Source: Acidobacteriota bacterium (GTDB lineage: Bacteria; Acidobacteriota; Vicinamibacteria; Marinacidobacterales; Marinacidobacteraceae). Taken from it: 64,000 nt of DNA. The notes under the pieces were generated by a model, which worked only from the letters and a program-made list of their open reading frames with translations, ran no database searches and was not told the DNA's origin. Made by a program: the position numbers and the translations under genes. Shown here piece after piece: positions 41,582-50,551 of this stretch. Numbering within the stretch: the stretch's first letter is position 1; each line of letters begins with the position of its first letter. Location: assembly GCA_022828085.1 (NCBI GenBank), contig JAJEIY010000002.1:62001-126000 (forward strand), read 5' to 3'.

Positions 41582-43287
41582 TGCGGGCCCGGCGGGAAGG
41601 CGGCCGCGCGCCGTCGCGTCTCGCCGGCGCCGTTCCGGCGATGGTTGCCGTTTGCCTCTGCCTGCCGGGGGGTGTCGCCACGGCCCAACCGGCCCCGGCG
41701 GACCTCGACGCCGTCTTTGCCGAGTGGGACCGGAAAGACGCCCCCGGCTGCGCGGCCGGAGCGCTGCAGAACGGGGAGTTCGTTTTCCGGGGCGCGTACG
41801 GAATGGCGAACCTGGACTACGGGATTCCGCTCACCTCCGATTCCATCTTCCGGATGGCGTCGGTGTCCAAGCAGTTCACCGTGGCGGCGGTGCTGGTGGC
41901 GGAGGACCAGGGACTGCTGTCGCTCGAGGACCCACTCCGGAAGCACTTCCCCGACCTCCCGGCGTGGGCGGACCCGGTCCGGATCCGCCATCTGGTGCAC
42001 CACACCAGTGGCGTCCGCGACTACCTGGTGGTCATGTCCCTGAGGGGATTCGGGGACGACGCCCATTACACCGATGCCGACGTGCTCGCGGCGCTCCGCA
42101 AGCTCGAGCGGCTGAACTTCGAACCGGGCACCGAATACCTCTATTCCAACTCGGGTTACTGGCTCCTCGCGGAACTCATCCCCCGCGTCTCCGGGCTGAC
42201 GCTGCGGCAGTTCGCCGGGGAGCATCTCTTCGGGCCGGTGGGCATGGCGGGCAGCCACTTCCACGACCGGCACCGGGAAATCGTGCCGGGACGGGCGACC
42301 GGCTACCGGCCTCGCCCCGAGGCGGAGGGAGGCGGATTCGAGGAGGACATGACCACCCTCGAGATGGTCGGGGACGGCGGGCTCTACACGTCGGTGAACG
42401 AACTTCGGCACTGGGAACGCATGTTCCTCGACCCGGCGGCCCTCGGACCGGATCTGCTACGGCGGCTGACAACCCCGGGGCGCTTCAACGACGGGTCGGC
42501 GCAGGACTACGCGGGCGGCCTGGGGCTCGGCGAGTACCGGGGACTCGCCACGGTTTCCCATGGGGGCAGCTTCGTGGGCTTCCGTACCTACGCGCTCCGC
42601 TTCCCCGAGCAGGCGTTCGCGGTCTTCGTGCTCTGCAACTCCGCGAGCGCCGATCCGAGGACGCTTTCACGGCGGGTGGCCGACCTGTTTCTCGCCGAGG
42701 AGATGACGCCGGCCCGGGATCCCGCTCGCGCGGGGACGGACCCGGAACTCCCGATCCGTCCCGGACGGTTCTGGGAGGCGGCCTCGGCGTCGCTCGCCGC
42801 CATCGAGCGGAAGGACGAGGGTCCCGTACTGGTCCGGGGCGGCGGCGAGATCGCGCTGTCCATTGTCGAGAGCGAGCTTTCCGGATTCGCCGGAGACAGC
42901 CGGCTGCGGCTCGAGCCACGGCCCGGGGGTTTCGTCCTCCGCCAGCCGGGACAGCGGGATTTCCGCTACGTCCGCATCGAGGGGTACCCGCCGGAAGGCG
43001 CGCAGCCCGCGCTCGCCGACATGGTCGAGCTTGCCGGCGTCTACCGCTGCCGGGAGCTGGACGTGAGCTACGAGGTGCGGCTTGACGCCCGTCCCGGCCT
43101 CACCCTGGTGGGCGTTAACGGAGAGCGGGCCCTGGAGCCGGTGTTCGAGGACCCGGAGGGACCCTCGCCGGTTTACGCCTGGGACCGCGGGACGGTCCGT
43201 TTCCTGCCGGACCCGGGCGAAACCCGCGCCCGGGGATTCGAACTCTCGGCGGGACGGGCCCGGGGGTTCTGGTTCGTCCGGGAGTGA
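41581..43287 (+). CDS. Exported beta-lactamase-fold serine hydrolase
   Basis: 568 residues. A signal peptide (LAGAVPAMVAVCLCLPGGVATA) is followed by a class C beta-lactamase/penicillin-binding fold. The catalytic SxxK is SVSK (Ser94, Lys97 in RMASVSKQF), the YxN motif is YSNSGYWLL, and the third box is likely HGGSF in ATVSHGGSFVGF. The last 180 residues form a beta-rich domain of unclear role. The family includes D-Ala-D-Ala carboxypeptidases, D-aminopeptidases and esterases. ATG 41581 overlaps the DUF1820 stop by one base. Confidence 0.87.
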   Translation: MRARREGGRAPSRLAGAVPAMVAVCLCLPGGVATAQPAPADLDAVFAEWDRKDAPGCAAGALQNGEFVFRGAYGMANLDYGIPLTSDSIFRMASVSKQFTVAAVLVAEDQGLLSLEDPLRKHFPDLPAWADPVRIRHLVHHTSGVRDYLVVMSLRGFGDDAHYTDADVLAALRKLERLNFEPGTEYLYSNSGYWLLAELIPRVSGLTLRQFAGEHLFGPVGMAGSHFHDRHREIVPGRATGYRPRPEAEGGGFEEDMTTLEMVGDGGLYTSVNELRHWERMFLDPAALGPDLLRRLTTPGRFNDGSAQDYAGGLGLGEYRGLATVSHGGSFVGFRTYALRFPEQAFAVFVLCNSASADPRTLSRRVADLFLAEEMTPARDPARAGTDPELPIRPGRFWEAASASLAAIERKDEGPVLVRGGGEIALSIVESELSGFAGDSRLRLEPRPGGFVLRQPGQRDFRYVRIEGYPPEGAQPALADMVELAGVYRCRELDVSYEVRLDARPGLTLVGVNGERALEPVFEDPEGPSPVYAWDRGTVRFLPDPGETRARGFELSAGRARGFWFVRE

Positions 43288-43301
43288 GCGGACTGTCTGC
43301 G

Positions 43302-43325
43302 GCTGGTAGCATGACCGTTACCAGC
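43302..43325. promoter_or_regulatory. Inverted repeat between hydrolase and oxidoreductase genes
   Basis: GCTGGTA (43302-43308) and TACCAGC (43319-43325) form a perfect 7-bp stem with a 10-base loop. It could be an operator for the gene at 43388 or a terminator stem for the hydrolase; no T-run follows. Confidence 0.3.
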
Positions 43326-43387
43326 AGCAGGCGATCCGGCAGCCGTCGCCAGTGCGACGGGGCCGCGCATTGAAGGGGTAGAAAGTC

Positions 43388-44551
43388 ATGTCGAATCAGA
43401 CAAGTCGTCGCGAAGTTCTCCAGGGCGGTGTCGCGCTGGCCGGGCTCGGGGTCTTCGGGCTGCCCGAATGGGCGTTTCCCGCCCTCGCGCAGGGAGAGGA
43501 ACTGGTCGAGTTCACCGACCTGCCGGAAAACATCGTGCTGGCGCGGACGCCGGACCGCCGCATCATCGACGTCCGGAACATCGACGGGCCGATCACGCCG
43601 GCCGACCAGTGGTTCACGACCCAGCACTACGGCCATCCGGACGTCGATCCGGACACCTACCGGCTGAAGGTGTCCGGGATGGTGAACTCCACGCTCAATC
43701 TGTCGCTGGCCGACCTGCGGGCGATGCCGAGCCGGGATCTGGTGTTCGGGTTCGAGTGCTCGGGCAACCGGGGTCCCCTGAACGGGCTGTCGAGCAACGG
43801 GCACTGGACCGGCGTCCCGCTGCGGGCGGTCCTCGAGCGGGCGGGCCTCACGGACCGCGCCCGCGAGATCGTCTTCTTCGGGGCCGATCACGGCGAGGAA
43901 GAGGTGACGTTCCGGGGCCGGACCTTCACCGTCGACCAGCAGTACGGCCGCAGCCTGTCACGGGACCAGGGGCTGTCGGACGAGCCGCTGCTGGCCTACG
44001 CCCTGAACGGCGAGCCGCTGACCGCGCACCAGGGCCGTCCGCTCCGGCTGCTGGTCCCCGGCTGGTACGGCGCGCCGAACGTCAAGTGGCTCTCCGAGAT
44101 CCACGTGCAGGAGGACCCCTATCTCGGCAAGTACCAGGCGCGCTGGTACCGCACCCTGAAGGGGGAGATGATCAACGGCGAGATGAAGTGGGTGGAGACC
44201 GCGATCACCAGGATGCGGCTGAAGTCGTTCATCGCCCGGGTGACGAAGGTGAACGGCCACCACCGCGTCTTCGGGGTGATCATGCACGACGGCACTCCCA
44301 TCGAGTCGGTCGAGGTGCGGGTGGACGACGGGCCGTGGGAGGCCGCGACCCTCGACCCCGGCATGACCGAGAAGTACTCCTGGAAGTTCTTCACCTACGA
44401 CTGGCACGGGGCGACGCCGGGTGAGCACACCGTCACCTCGCGCGCCACCGACGCGAACGGCTACCGGCAGCCGACGGCCGAGGAACTCGAGGTCAAGCAG
44501 ACCTTCCTCGAGCAGAACAACCAGCACCCGCGGACCCTGATCATCACCTGA
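43388..44551 (+). CDS. Sulfite-oxidase-family molybdopterin enzyme
   Basis: 387 residues. A twin-arginine signal (SRREVLQGGVALAGLGVFGL) directs the folded enzyme to the periplasm. The Moco cysteine lies in GFECSGNRG (Cys124). PLRLLVPGWYGAPNVKWLSE and the C-terminal dimerisation domain (VEVRVDDGPWEAATLD, WHGATPGEHTVTSRATDANG) match plant/bacterial sulfite oxidase family members. The start ATG is preceded by AAGGGGTAGAAAG. A DoxX gene follows 19 bases downstream and may link the enzyme to the quinone pool. The substrate may be sulfite or another oxo-compound. Confidence 0.9.
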   Translation: MSNQTSRREVLQGGVALAGLGVFGLPEWAFPALAQGEELVEFTDLPENIVLARTPDRRIIDVRNIDGPITPADQWFTTQHYGHPDVDPDTYRLKVSGMVNSTLNLSLADLRAMPSRDLVFGFECSGNRGPLNGLSSNGHWTGVPLRAVLERAGLTDRAREIVFFGADHGEEEVTFRGRTFTVDQQYGRSLSRDQGLSDEPLLAYALNGEPLTAHQGRPLRLLVPGWYGAPNVKWLSEIHVQEDPYLGKYQARWYRTLKGEMINGEMKWVETAITRMRLKSFIARVTKVNGHHRVFGVIMHDGTPIESVEVRVDDGPWEAATLDPGMTEKYSWKFFTYDWHGATPGEHTVTSRATDANGYRQPTAEELEVKQTFLEQNNQHPRTLIIT

Positions 44552-44570
44552 CGGAGCGCATCGGCGCCCC

Positions 44571-45005
44571 GTGTCCTCCCGACCGTCCCCGGATGCCCGG
44601 GCGCTCGCCGCTTTCCTGGCGCGGGCGATCCTGGGCCTCACCTTCTTCATGGCCGGGTGGTGGAAGGTGTTCACCGTGGGTGCGGTCACGCACGCGCAGT
44701 CGGGTTTCGTGGAGCCCTACGCGGACACCTGGCTGCCGGCCTGGGCGCTCTGGGCGACCGGGACGGCGGTTCCGTTCGTGGAGCTGGTCGGCGGCGGCCT
44801 GATGCTGGTGGGCTGGCTGCGCTGGCCGGCTGCGCTCGGGCTGGGCGGGGTGCTGGTCCTCGTGACTTTCGGACACCTGCTGGCCGAACCGCTCTTCGCC
44901 TTCAACGCGCACGTCCTGCCGCGAACCATCCTGCTGGTGGTGGCCCTGGCGCTGCTTCACGAAGACCGCTGGAGCGTGGATGGCTGGCTCTCACGCCGCC
45001 AGTAG
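44571..45005 (+). CDS. DoxX family membrane protein
   Basis: 144 residues with four helices; FLARAILGLTFFMAGWWKVF and PFVELVGGGLMLVGWLRWPA are typical of DoxX. It probably acts as a small quinone-linked membrane subunit. It lies directly after the sulfite-oxidase-family gene on the same strand, so the two may pass electrons to the respiratory chain together. GTG start. Confidence 0.85.
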   Translation: MSSRPSPDARALAAFLARAILGLTFFMAGWWKVFTVGAVTHAQSGFVEPYADTWLPAWALWATGTAVPFVELVGGGLMLVGWLRWPAALGLGGVLVLVTFGHLLAEPLFAFNAHVLPRTILLVVALALLHEDRWSVDGWLSRRQ

Positions 45006-45011
45006 CGGATG

Positions 45012-45061
45012 GCGCGCCGGCTTGGAACGCCGGTCTCAGCCGGCACCCGTTGCGCACAGCG
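45012..45061 (+). repeat. Single family B repeat
   Basis: GCGCGCCGGCTTGGAACGCC followed by hairpin CCGGTC/AGCCGG and a second GC-rich arm. It sits in the 156-base gap between the DoxX stop and the convergent esterase gene; the rest of the gap shows no feature. Confidence 0.6.
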
Positions 45062-45161
45062 CCGCGGAAGGGTGTGACCCCAGTGACCTAGGCCCTTGTG
45101 ATCACGCCTTTTCGGGAAGACCGAAGAATCCCAAGAGTTCGGCTCGGCACTTCGGGCCCAG

Positions 45162-47243
45162 TCAACGTGCCGGCACGATTTCAGCCTTGTGTCCCGTCGG
45201 CGCAACGACGATCCGATGTGCTCGGCCATCCAACATGAAGGTTTCATCCAGCTTGACGCTATTCGGTGGCGAAAATAGCTTGCCGGGATTCCCGTCATCG
45301 CGTTCACATTCGTCGAGGACGTCATTGCGATTCGTGTCGACACAGGCGAAGTCACGAGAGTCCTGTTCTCCCGTCGGGGTGCGTCCTCGGTCTGTGTTGA
45401 ACAGACCGTCCAGATTCCAGTCCACGGTGGCTACGAGCACGGGCGCTCCGGAAGGAGGCTGGATGCGACCGATCCAGATACTCTCGTGACGGTAGTGGAT
45501 GCCACTGTCGAGATCGGGAGTCGTCCAGAGGGAAATCCCATAGGGGAGTGTTTCGCCCGATGCATAGGACACCTTCAGCACGATCGTGGCATGTGGCAGG
45601 ACCCTGCGGCCCTCATCCCCGTGGCTCCGAGCGAGCAGTAGTGGAGGCCCGTCATCTGTCAAATCCCCATTTCGATCCCGGTCCACATGAATCCGATCCA
45701 TGTAGTGGGCGTACGGGTCGAACTCGGGAACACAGAGAGCGGGCAGAAAAACGGAAGGACAGGATTCCTTTCGCTCGGATCTATCGATCATGATCTGGAA
45801 CACGGGTCCGTCTCCCAGCGCGACGTACTGAAAGGACTGCCGATCTCCCGACGGTTCCGGATAGACAAGGCCTGTTGGCTTACGGGAGTGGACCGAGGCG
45901 ACCGGTCTCCAGGTACGGGTCCCGCGCCCTCCGTCATTCTCCATTAGCTGGAATGCCAGGGAATCGATCGGGGTTCCGTGGACGGGATCGGGATCCTCAC
46001 CGTCCGCGAGGCCATCGTTGTCGTCGTCCCGATCGATGTTGTTGCCAATGCCGTCCGTGTCGGTGTCCAGCCATTCGTGAGGGTCGGAGGGAAACGCGTC
46101 GTCGGCGTTCCTCACTCCGTCTCCATCGGCGTCCCGATCCTCGAAATCCCCGATGCCGTCGCCATCGGTATCGCGGTAGTCCCGCGGGTCGAACGGCAGT
46201 GCGTCAACAATATCTGGTGCCCCATCGTTGTCATCGTCCGGGTCCCGCGTATCGGAAATGCCGTCTCCATCGGCGTCTTGCGCGGTGCCCCTCAGGCGAG
46301 GATCCGCGTCAGCGCCGCGAGAAAGCCACTCCCAGATCTCCCGACGCGGGGTGGACCCCTGGCTGCAGTGCCCCCCGGGGTTTGCCAAGTCGGAGCGGGT
46401 CTCCAGCTTCAACACGTCCTGGTAGTAGCTTGTCGCCACGACGAGTGCGGGATGCACCCAATCACCAGTAGTGGCCTCGACGAATACCCTGACCCTGTCC
46501 CTCACGGTCGAGGCCGTAAACGGCGTCCACGGAAAGGCCGGCTCCCAAGGTCCATCGGTTGCCTTCCGAGGACGCCGGCCGGCACGACTCCAGAATCCCC
46601 CGCACCAAACATGGAGCCCGCCGCCGTAGATTCCGGCATACCGTTCGAAGAACTCACTCACGAACGCCGCCCCGGCAGAGCCGCCGAAGAAGACGACCTT
46701 GTCGTAGTCGATAGCGAGCTGCGAGTCGAAGCCGCTCTGCAAGAGTTCGTGGACAAGGCGGAAGTCGCGTCCCATCCAAGTGCGGGTTCCACCCCGGCCG
46801 TACAGCGGTCCGAGAAGGGAATGTGGATGGCCGTCTGGCCTGGACCGGGGGGAGCCGACATAGGCAACTGCCAGGCCCAGGTCGAAAGGCGCCGTATGGT
46901 CGATCCACGTCCGTCGCGACATCTCTTCCTGTGTTCCGCTGTTGTTTCCGTGGAAGAACAGCAAGACGCCACGCGGCTCGGTCGGGTCCCACTCCTCTTG
47001 CAGGTGCAGCCCGTAGGTCATCCGTTGACCCTGGGAGTCCGTGAACGCCCCGAACTTTGGCCAGGCCGCGGGCGATGGCGTGGGTGTCGGCGCTGGCGTC
47101 GGCGCCGGCGTGGGCGGCGGCGCGACGGGCGTGCCGTCCGTCGCGCCGCCGCAGCCAGCGGCGACGATCAGGAAGACAGCGACAGGCCAAGTCACCCTGG
47201 TCACTTGCTTCACCAATATGGACTTCATTCCGAGACAGTACAT
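45162..47243 (-). CDS. Lipoprotein esterase with calcium-binding (TSP type 3) repeats
   Basis: 693 residues. The signal peptide ends in the lipobox VAAGC (Cys31). A PTPAPTPAPTPTPSP linker follows (about 40-58). Residues 60-320 look like an alpha/beta hydrolase of the polyhydroxybutyrate-depolymerase/feruloyl-esterase type: GVLLFFHGNNSGTQEE and the nucleophile elbow GGSAGAAFVSEFF. From about 325 to 430 come repeated DxDxDGxxD units (DADGDGISDTRDPDDDNDG and similar), the thrombospondin type 3 pattern. A 260-residue C-terminal part is unassigned, and has a further DTNRNDVLDE calcium-like motif. ATG 47243 has GGAG eight bases upstream; M6 is an alternative. Base composition is clearly less GC-rich than the neighbours. 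Confidence 0.75.
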   Translation of the reverse strand: MYCLGMKSILVKQVTRVTWPVAVFLIVAAGCGGATDGTPVAPPPTPAPTPAPTPTPSPAAWPKFGAFTDSQGQRMTYGLHLQEEWDPTEPRGVLLFFHGNNSGTQEEMSRRTWIDHTAPFDLGLAVAYVGSPRSRPDGHPHSLLGPLYGRGGTRTWMGRDFRLVHELLQSGFDSQLAIDYDKVVFFGGSAGAAFVSEFFERYAGIYGGGLHVWCGGFWSRAGRRPRKATDGPWEPAFPWTPFTASTVRDRVRVFVEATTGDWVHPALVVATSYYQDVLKLETRSDLANPGGHCSQGSTPRREIWEWLSRGADADPRLRGTAQDADGDGISDTRDPDDDNDGAPDIVDALPFDPRDYRDTDGDGIGDFEDRDADGDGVRNADDAFPSDPHEWLDTDTDGIGNNIDRDDDNDGLADGEDPDPVHGTPIDSLAFQLMENDGGRGTRTWRPVASVHSRKPTGLVYPEPSGDRQSFQYVALGDGPVFQIMIDRSERKESCPSVFLPALCVPEFDPYAHYMDRIHVDRDRNGDLTDDGPPLLLARSHGDEGRRVLPHATIVLKVSYASGETLPYGISLWTTPDLDSGIHYRHESIWIGRIQPPSGAPVLVATVDWNLDGLFNTDRGRTPTGEQDSRDFACVDTNRNDVLDECERDDGNPGKLFSPPNSVKLDETFMLDGRAHRIVVAPTGHKAEIVPAR

Positions 47244-47822
47244 CGTGCACGCTCCACCATGGATGAATCAGTGTGATCGATGGACTGCTCTACGGAACAT
47301 CGTGGTGATCATGTCGTGACAATCGGGATCGCTTTGTCGCGGCAGAGTCCGACGATTGGTGAGTCAGTCGAGACGGCGCCCGGAGGGATGGTGGTGAGCA
47401 GCCCGGGAAGTTGGCCGCACTCCGACAACCCCTCCCCAAGGCGGGTCTCGTAGGCGGCGATCCCGCTAGGTCGCCCCCTCTCTTGGCTCATGCGGTGCGC
47501 TGAGCATCAAGCGGTCGTTCGCAGCGATCTGCATCTTGTGCATCTCCAGGCCGACGGCGGGAGCGCCGCCAGCGCAGTGGATGGTGCGCCGGCTCGGAAC
47601 CCCGACCTCCGGTCGGCACGCGGCCGAAGGCCGCGAACCCATGCCGCATCAGCCCACTCACGGCGCGATGCCAAGCGGGAACGGCGCAATGCGACCCCAA
47701 GGGAATCGAGCGCGGTCCCCGGAACTGACGGGGCGCGGCACGACCCCGCCGGTATTCTTCGCCCCCCCGGCGGCCTCCAGGTTCCGCCTCTTCTTCCTGA
47801 CTCCCTTCCCACCGTTTCCGCC
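47244..47822. other. Long gap, mostly unassigned
   Basis: The 579 bases between the esterase and the M14 peptidase hold one family B repeat (47585-47636). A 60-codon minus-strand frame (47309-47491) ending in PIVTT has no recognisable domain and is not called. The first part shares the lower GC content of the esterase gene. Confidence 0.5.
47585..47636 (+). repeat. Single family B repeat, diverged
   Basis: TGCGCCGGCTCGGAACCCC, hairpin CCGACC/GGTCGG, then CGCGGCC/GGCCGCG. It is a looser copy of the family seen at 36395 and 63131. Confidence 0.6.
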
Positions 47823-50384
47823 ATGACTACCAGTTCCGCTCCCCGCATCCTCGCCTTTGCCGGCGCCCTCGCCCTCGGCGCGTTCGCCACTCACGCCACC
47901 GCCCAGATTCCCACGCCCGAGGAGTTCTTCGGGCACGAAATGGGCGCCGACCGGAAGCTCGCCAAGTGGGAGCAACTCGTCGAGTACTACGAGCTCATCG
48001 GCGCGGAGAGCGACCGGGTCCAGGTCGAGAACGTGGGCGCTTCGACGCTCGGCCGCCCCTTTCTCGTGCTGTATGTCTCCTCCCCGGAGAACCTCGCGCG
48101 GCTCGACGACTACCAGCGGATGAACGCGGTCCTGCAGGATCCGCGCGGGCATTCCCGGAGTGAGATCGACGCCGCCATCGCCGACGGCAAAGTGGTCTTC
48201 CTCCAGGGTTACGCGCTCCACTCGACGGAGGTGGCGGCGAGCCAGGCGGCGGCCGAGATCGTCTGGGGCTTCGCCACCCGCGACGACCCCGGAATCCACG
48301 AGATCCTCGACAACACCATCTCGATCCTGGTCCCCTCCATGAATCCGGACGGAGTGGACCTCGTGAACGAGTGGTACGACCGCTGGGTGGGGACCGAATA
48401 CGAGGCGGCCCAGCCGCCGGGGCTCTACCACCACTTCATCGGCCACGACAACAACCGCGACGCCTTCATGCAGAACACGGTCGAGTCGCGCTACGTGGCC
48501 ACGCTGCTGTTCCGCGACTGGATCCCCCAGGGGTTCATCGACCACCACCAGATGGGGGCCTACACCGCCCGCATCTACCTGCCGCCCTACGCCGAGCCCA
48601 TCCGTCCGGGAGCGGACCCGCTCGTCTGGCGGGAGATGTCCTGGTACGGCGCCCACATGGCGTACCGCATGGAGGAAGAGGGCTTCGAGGGAACCGTGAC
48701 CTCGGCGATCTATTCCGGCTGGGGGCACTTCGGGTTCCACTGGATCACCCCCTTCCACAACATCGCCGGCATGCTCACCGAGTCCGCCAGCGCCCGGCTC
48801 GCCACGCCGCTCTATGTCCATCCGGACCAGTTGCGGGGCTCCCGGCAGCTTCCCGAGTACGAAGCCCAGACCACCTTCCCGAACCCCTGGCCGGGCGGCT
48901 GGTGGCACGTGCGCGACATCGTCGAGCGGCAGATCGCGGCCACTTTCACCCCACTCGAGATTGCCGCCCGGAACCGGGAGACCGTCCTGCGGAACGCCTG
49001 GCTCAAGGCGAGCCGCCAGACCCGGCGCGGCGCCGAGGGCGAGGTGAAGGCCTACATCGTGCCGGCGAGCCAGCACGACCCGCTGACCATGGGCAAGATG
49101 GTGGACAAGCTGCTCCTCCAGGGGATCACCGTGGAGCATTCGCCCACCGGTTTCACGCACGAGGGCCGGGTGTACGGACCGGGAAGCTGGGTGGTCTCCA
49201 TGGCTCAGCCGAAGCAGGGCGTGATCCGCTGGCTCCTGGGCCGGACCTTCTACCCGGACAACAGCTACACCCGCAACCGGGACGGGGACCCGATCCGCCC
49301 CTACGACATGTCCGGTGACGTGATCGCCGAGTTCATGGGCGTGCGGGTGGACGAAGCGCGGACGCCGGTGGAAGCCGACCTCGAGGTGGTCACCGAGCGG
49401 ACGCTGCCCGCGGGCGACGTTGCGTCGTCCGCGCCGAACGGCTACCGGGTGGACGGGGCGCTGAACGACGCCTTCCGGGCGGTCAACATGCTCTTCGCGG
49501 CGGGTGCGTCCGTCAGCCGCGCGACCGGAGACGGCGGCGGGGCGCGGCCGGGTGACTTCGTCGTCGCTCCGGGGGTGTCCGCCGCGACGCTCGGCGAGGT
49601 GGCGGAGGCCACCGGCGTCGGTTTCGCGGCCCTCGACGCGGGCGCCGCCGCAGAGCCGCTCTCGCAGCAGCGCATCGGGATGTACCAGCGCTACTACGGC
49701 GGGAACATGGACGAGGGCTGGACCCGGTGGCTCCTCGAGGACTTCGGCTTCGAGTACACGAGCCTCTTCGATCCGGAGATCCTGGCCGGCGACCTGCACG
49801 AGCGCTGGGACGTGATCGTCCTTCCCGCCGACTCGAAGGAGGGGATGCTCGGGCGGGAGGATCCCGGCCAGACGCCGCCCGACTACCAGAGCGGCTTCGG
49901 CGAGGAGGGCGTCAAGGCCCTCAACGCGTTCGTCGAGAACGGGGGCACCCTCGTGACCTTTGCCCAGGCGGGACAGCTCGTGCTCGACGAGTTCGACGTT
50001 CCGGTGCGCGACGCGGTGGCCGGCATGTGGGGCAACGAGTTCTGGGCGCCGGGCTCGACGCTCAAGGTGAAGGTGGACACGTCAAACCGGTACGCCTACG
50101 GGATGCCGGAGGACGCGCTCATCGCCTATCTCGCCGGCGGGCAGGTGTACGAGACGGTCGCCGGGGCGCGCAGCGACGACGTGCGGCGGGTGCTGACCTA
50201 CCCGGGCCGGGACATTCTGCAGAGCGGCTGGCTGCTCGGCGAGGAGGCGATCGCGGACAAGGCCGCCATGGTGTCGGTGGACCACGGCGAAGGGACGATC
50301 GTGATGATCGGCTTCCGGACCCAGCACCGCGCCCAGACCCACGGCACCTTCAAGCTGCTCTTCAACGCCCTGGTCGGCGAGTAG
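47823..50384 (+). CDS. Exported M14 zinc carboxypeptidase, paralogue 1
   Basis: 853 residues. Signal peptide ILAFAGALALGAFATHATAQ. The M14 catalytic domain has GYALHSTEVAAS (His133, Glu136 zinc ligands), VPSMNPDGVDL, GHDNNRDAF (substrate-binding Asn-Arg) and QGFIDHHQMGAYTARI (third zinc ligand region). The second half (about 560-853) is an unannotated alpha/beta region with a type I glutamine amidotransferase-like look: DVIVLPADSKEG, FVENGGTLVTFAQAG. A close paralogue is encoded at 60199-62823. It likely removes C-terminal amino acids from peptides in the periplasm. Confidence 0.88.
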   Translation: MTTSSAPRILAFAGALALGAFATHATAQIPTPEEFFGHEMGADRKLAKWEQLVEYYELIGAESDRVQVENVGASTLGRPFLVLYVSSPENLARLDDYQRMNAVLQDPRGHSRSEIDAAIADGKVVFLQGYALHSTEVAASQAAAEIVWGFATRDDPGIHEILDNTISILVPSMNPDGVDLVNEWYDRWVGTEYEAAQPPGLYHHFIGHDNNRDAFMQNTVESRYVATLLFRDWIPQGFIDHHQMGAYTARIYLPPYAEPIRPGADPLVWREMSWYGAHMAYRMEEEGFEGTVTSAIYSGWGHFGFHWITPFHNIAGMLTESASARLATPLYVHPDQLRGSRQLPEYEAQTTFPNPWPGGWWHVRDIVERQIAATFTPLEIAARNRETVLRNAWLKASRQTRRGAEGEVKAYIVPASQHDPLTMGKMVDKLLLQGITVEHSPTGFTHEGRVYGPGSWVVSMAQPKQGVIRWLLGRTFYPDNSYTRNRDGDPIRPYDMSGDVIAEFMGVRVDEARTPVEADLEVVTERTLPAGDVASSAPNGYRVDGALNDAFRAVNMLFAAGASVSRATGDGGGARPGDFVVAPGVSAATLGEVAEATGVGFAALDAGAAAEPLSQQRIGMYQRYYGGNMDEGWTRWLLEDFGFEYTSLFDPEILAGDLHERWDVIVLPADSKEGMLGREDPGQTPPDYQSGFGEEGVKALNAFVENGGTLVTFAQAGQLVLDEFDVPVRDAVAGMWGNEFWAPGSTLKVKVDTSNRYAYGMPEDALIAYLAGGQVYETVAGARSDDVRRVLTYPGRDILQSGWLLGEEAIADKAAMVSVDHGEGTIVMIGFRTQHRAQTHGTFKLLFNALVGE

Positions 50385-50389
50385 GGTTC

Positions 50390-50431
50390 GGAGCGCCGGC
50401 CTCTGGCCGGCATCGCGCGGGAGCGCGAAAT
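50390..50431 (+). repeat. Single family A repeat
   Basis: GGAGCGCCGGCCTCTGGCCG, hairpin GCGCGGG-type arm and ending GCGAAATC. It matches one half of the inverted pairs at 18.9 and 34.3 kb. It lies directly after the M14 gene stop. Confidence 0.6.
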
Positions 50432-50538
50432 CCGGCCCCGCGGCGCCATGCCACGGCAGTGGGGTGCCCGCGTTGTCCCCGATACAGCGCCGCGTTCTCC
50501 CTGACCGCGCTCGTTCGCATCCGTTCGCCGCCAGTGGG

Positions 50539-50544
50539 TAGGGT
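50539..50544 (+). promoter_or_regulatory. -10-like box for the S9 peptidase
   Basis: TAGGGT ends seven bases before the ATG at 50552, with no ribosome-binding site between. Confidence 0.35.
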
Positions 50545-50551
50545 TCGCCGA

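Noticed and set aside
47309..47491. 60-codon minus-strand open frame
   Set aside because: No recognisable domain, no clear ribosome site or promoter, and it lies in a gap of odd composition; it may be a remnant but cannot be supported.
49400..50384. Separate glutamine amidotransferase gene in the C-terminal half of the M14 peptidase
   Set aside because: The frame is continuous, no internal start or ribosome site is seen, and the paralogue at 60-63 kb has the same join.
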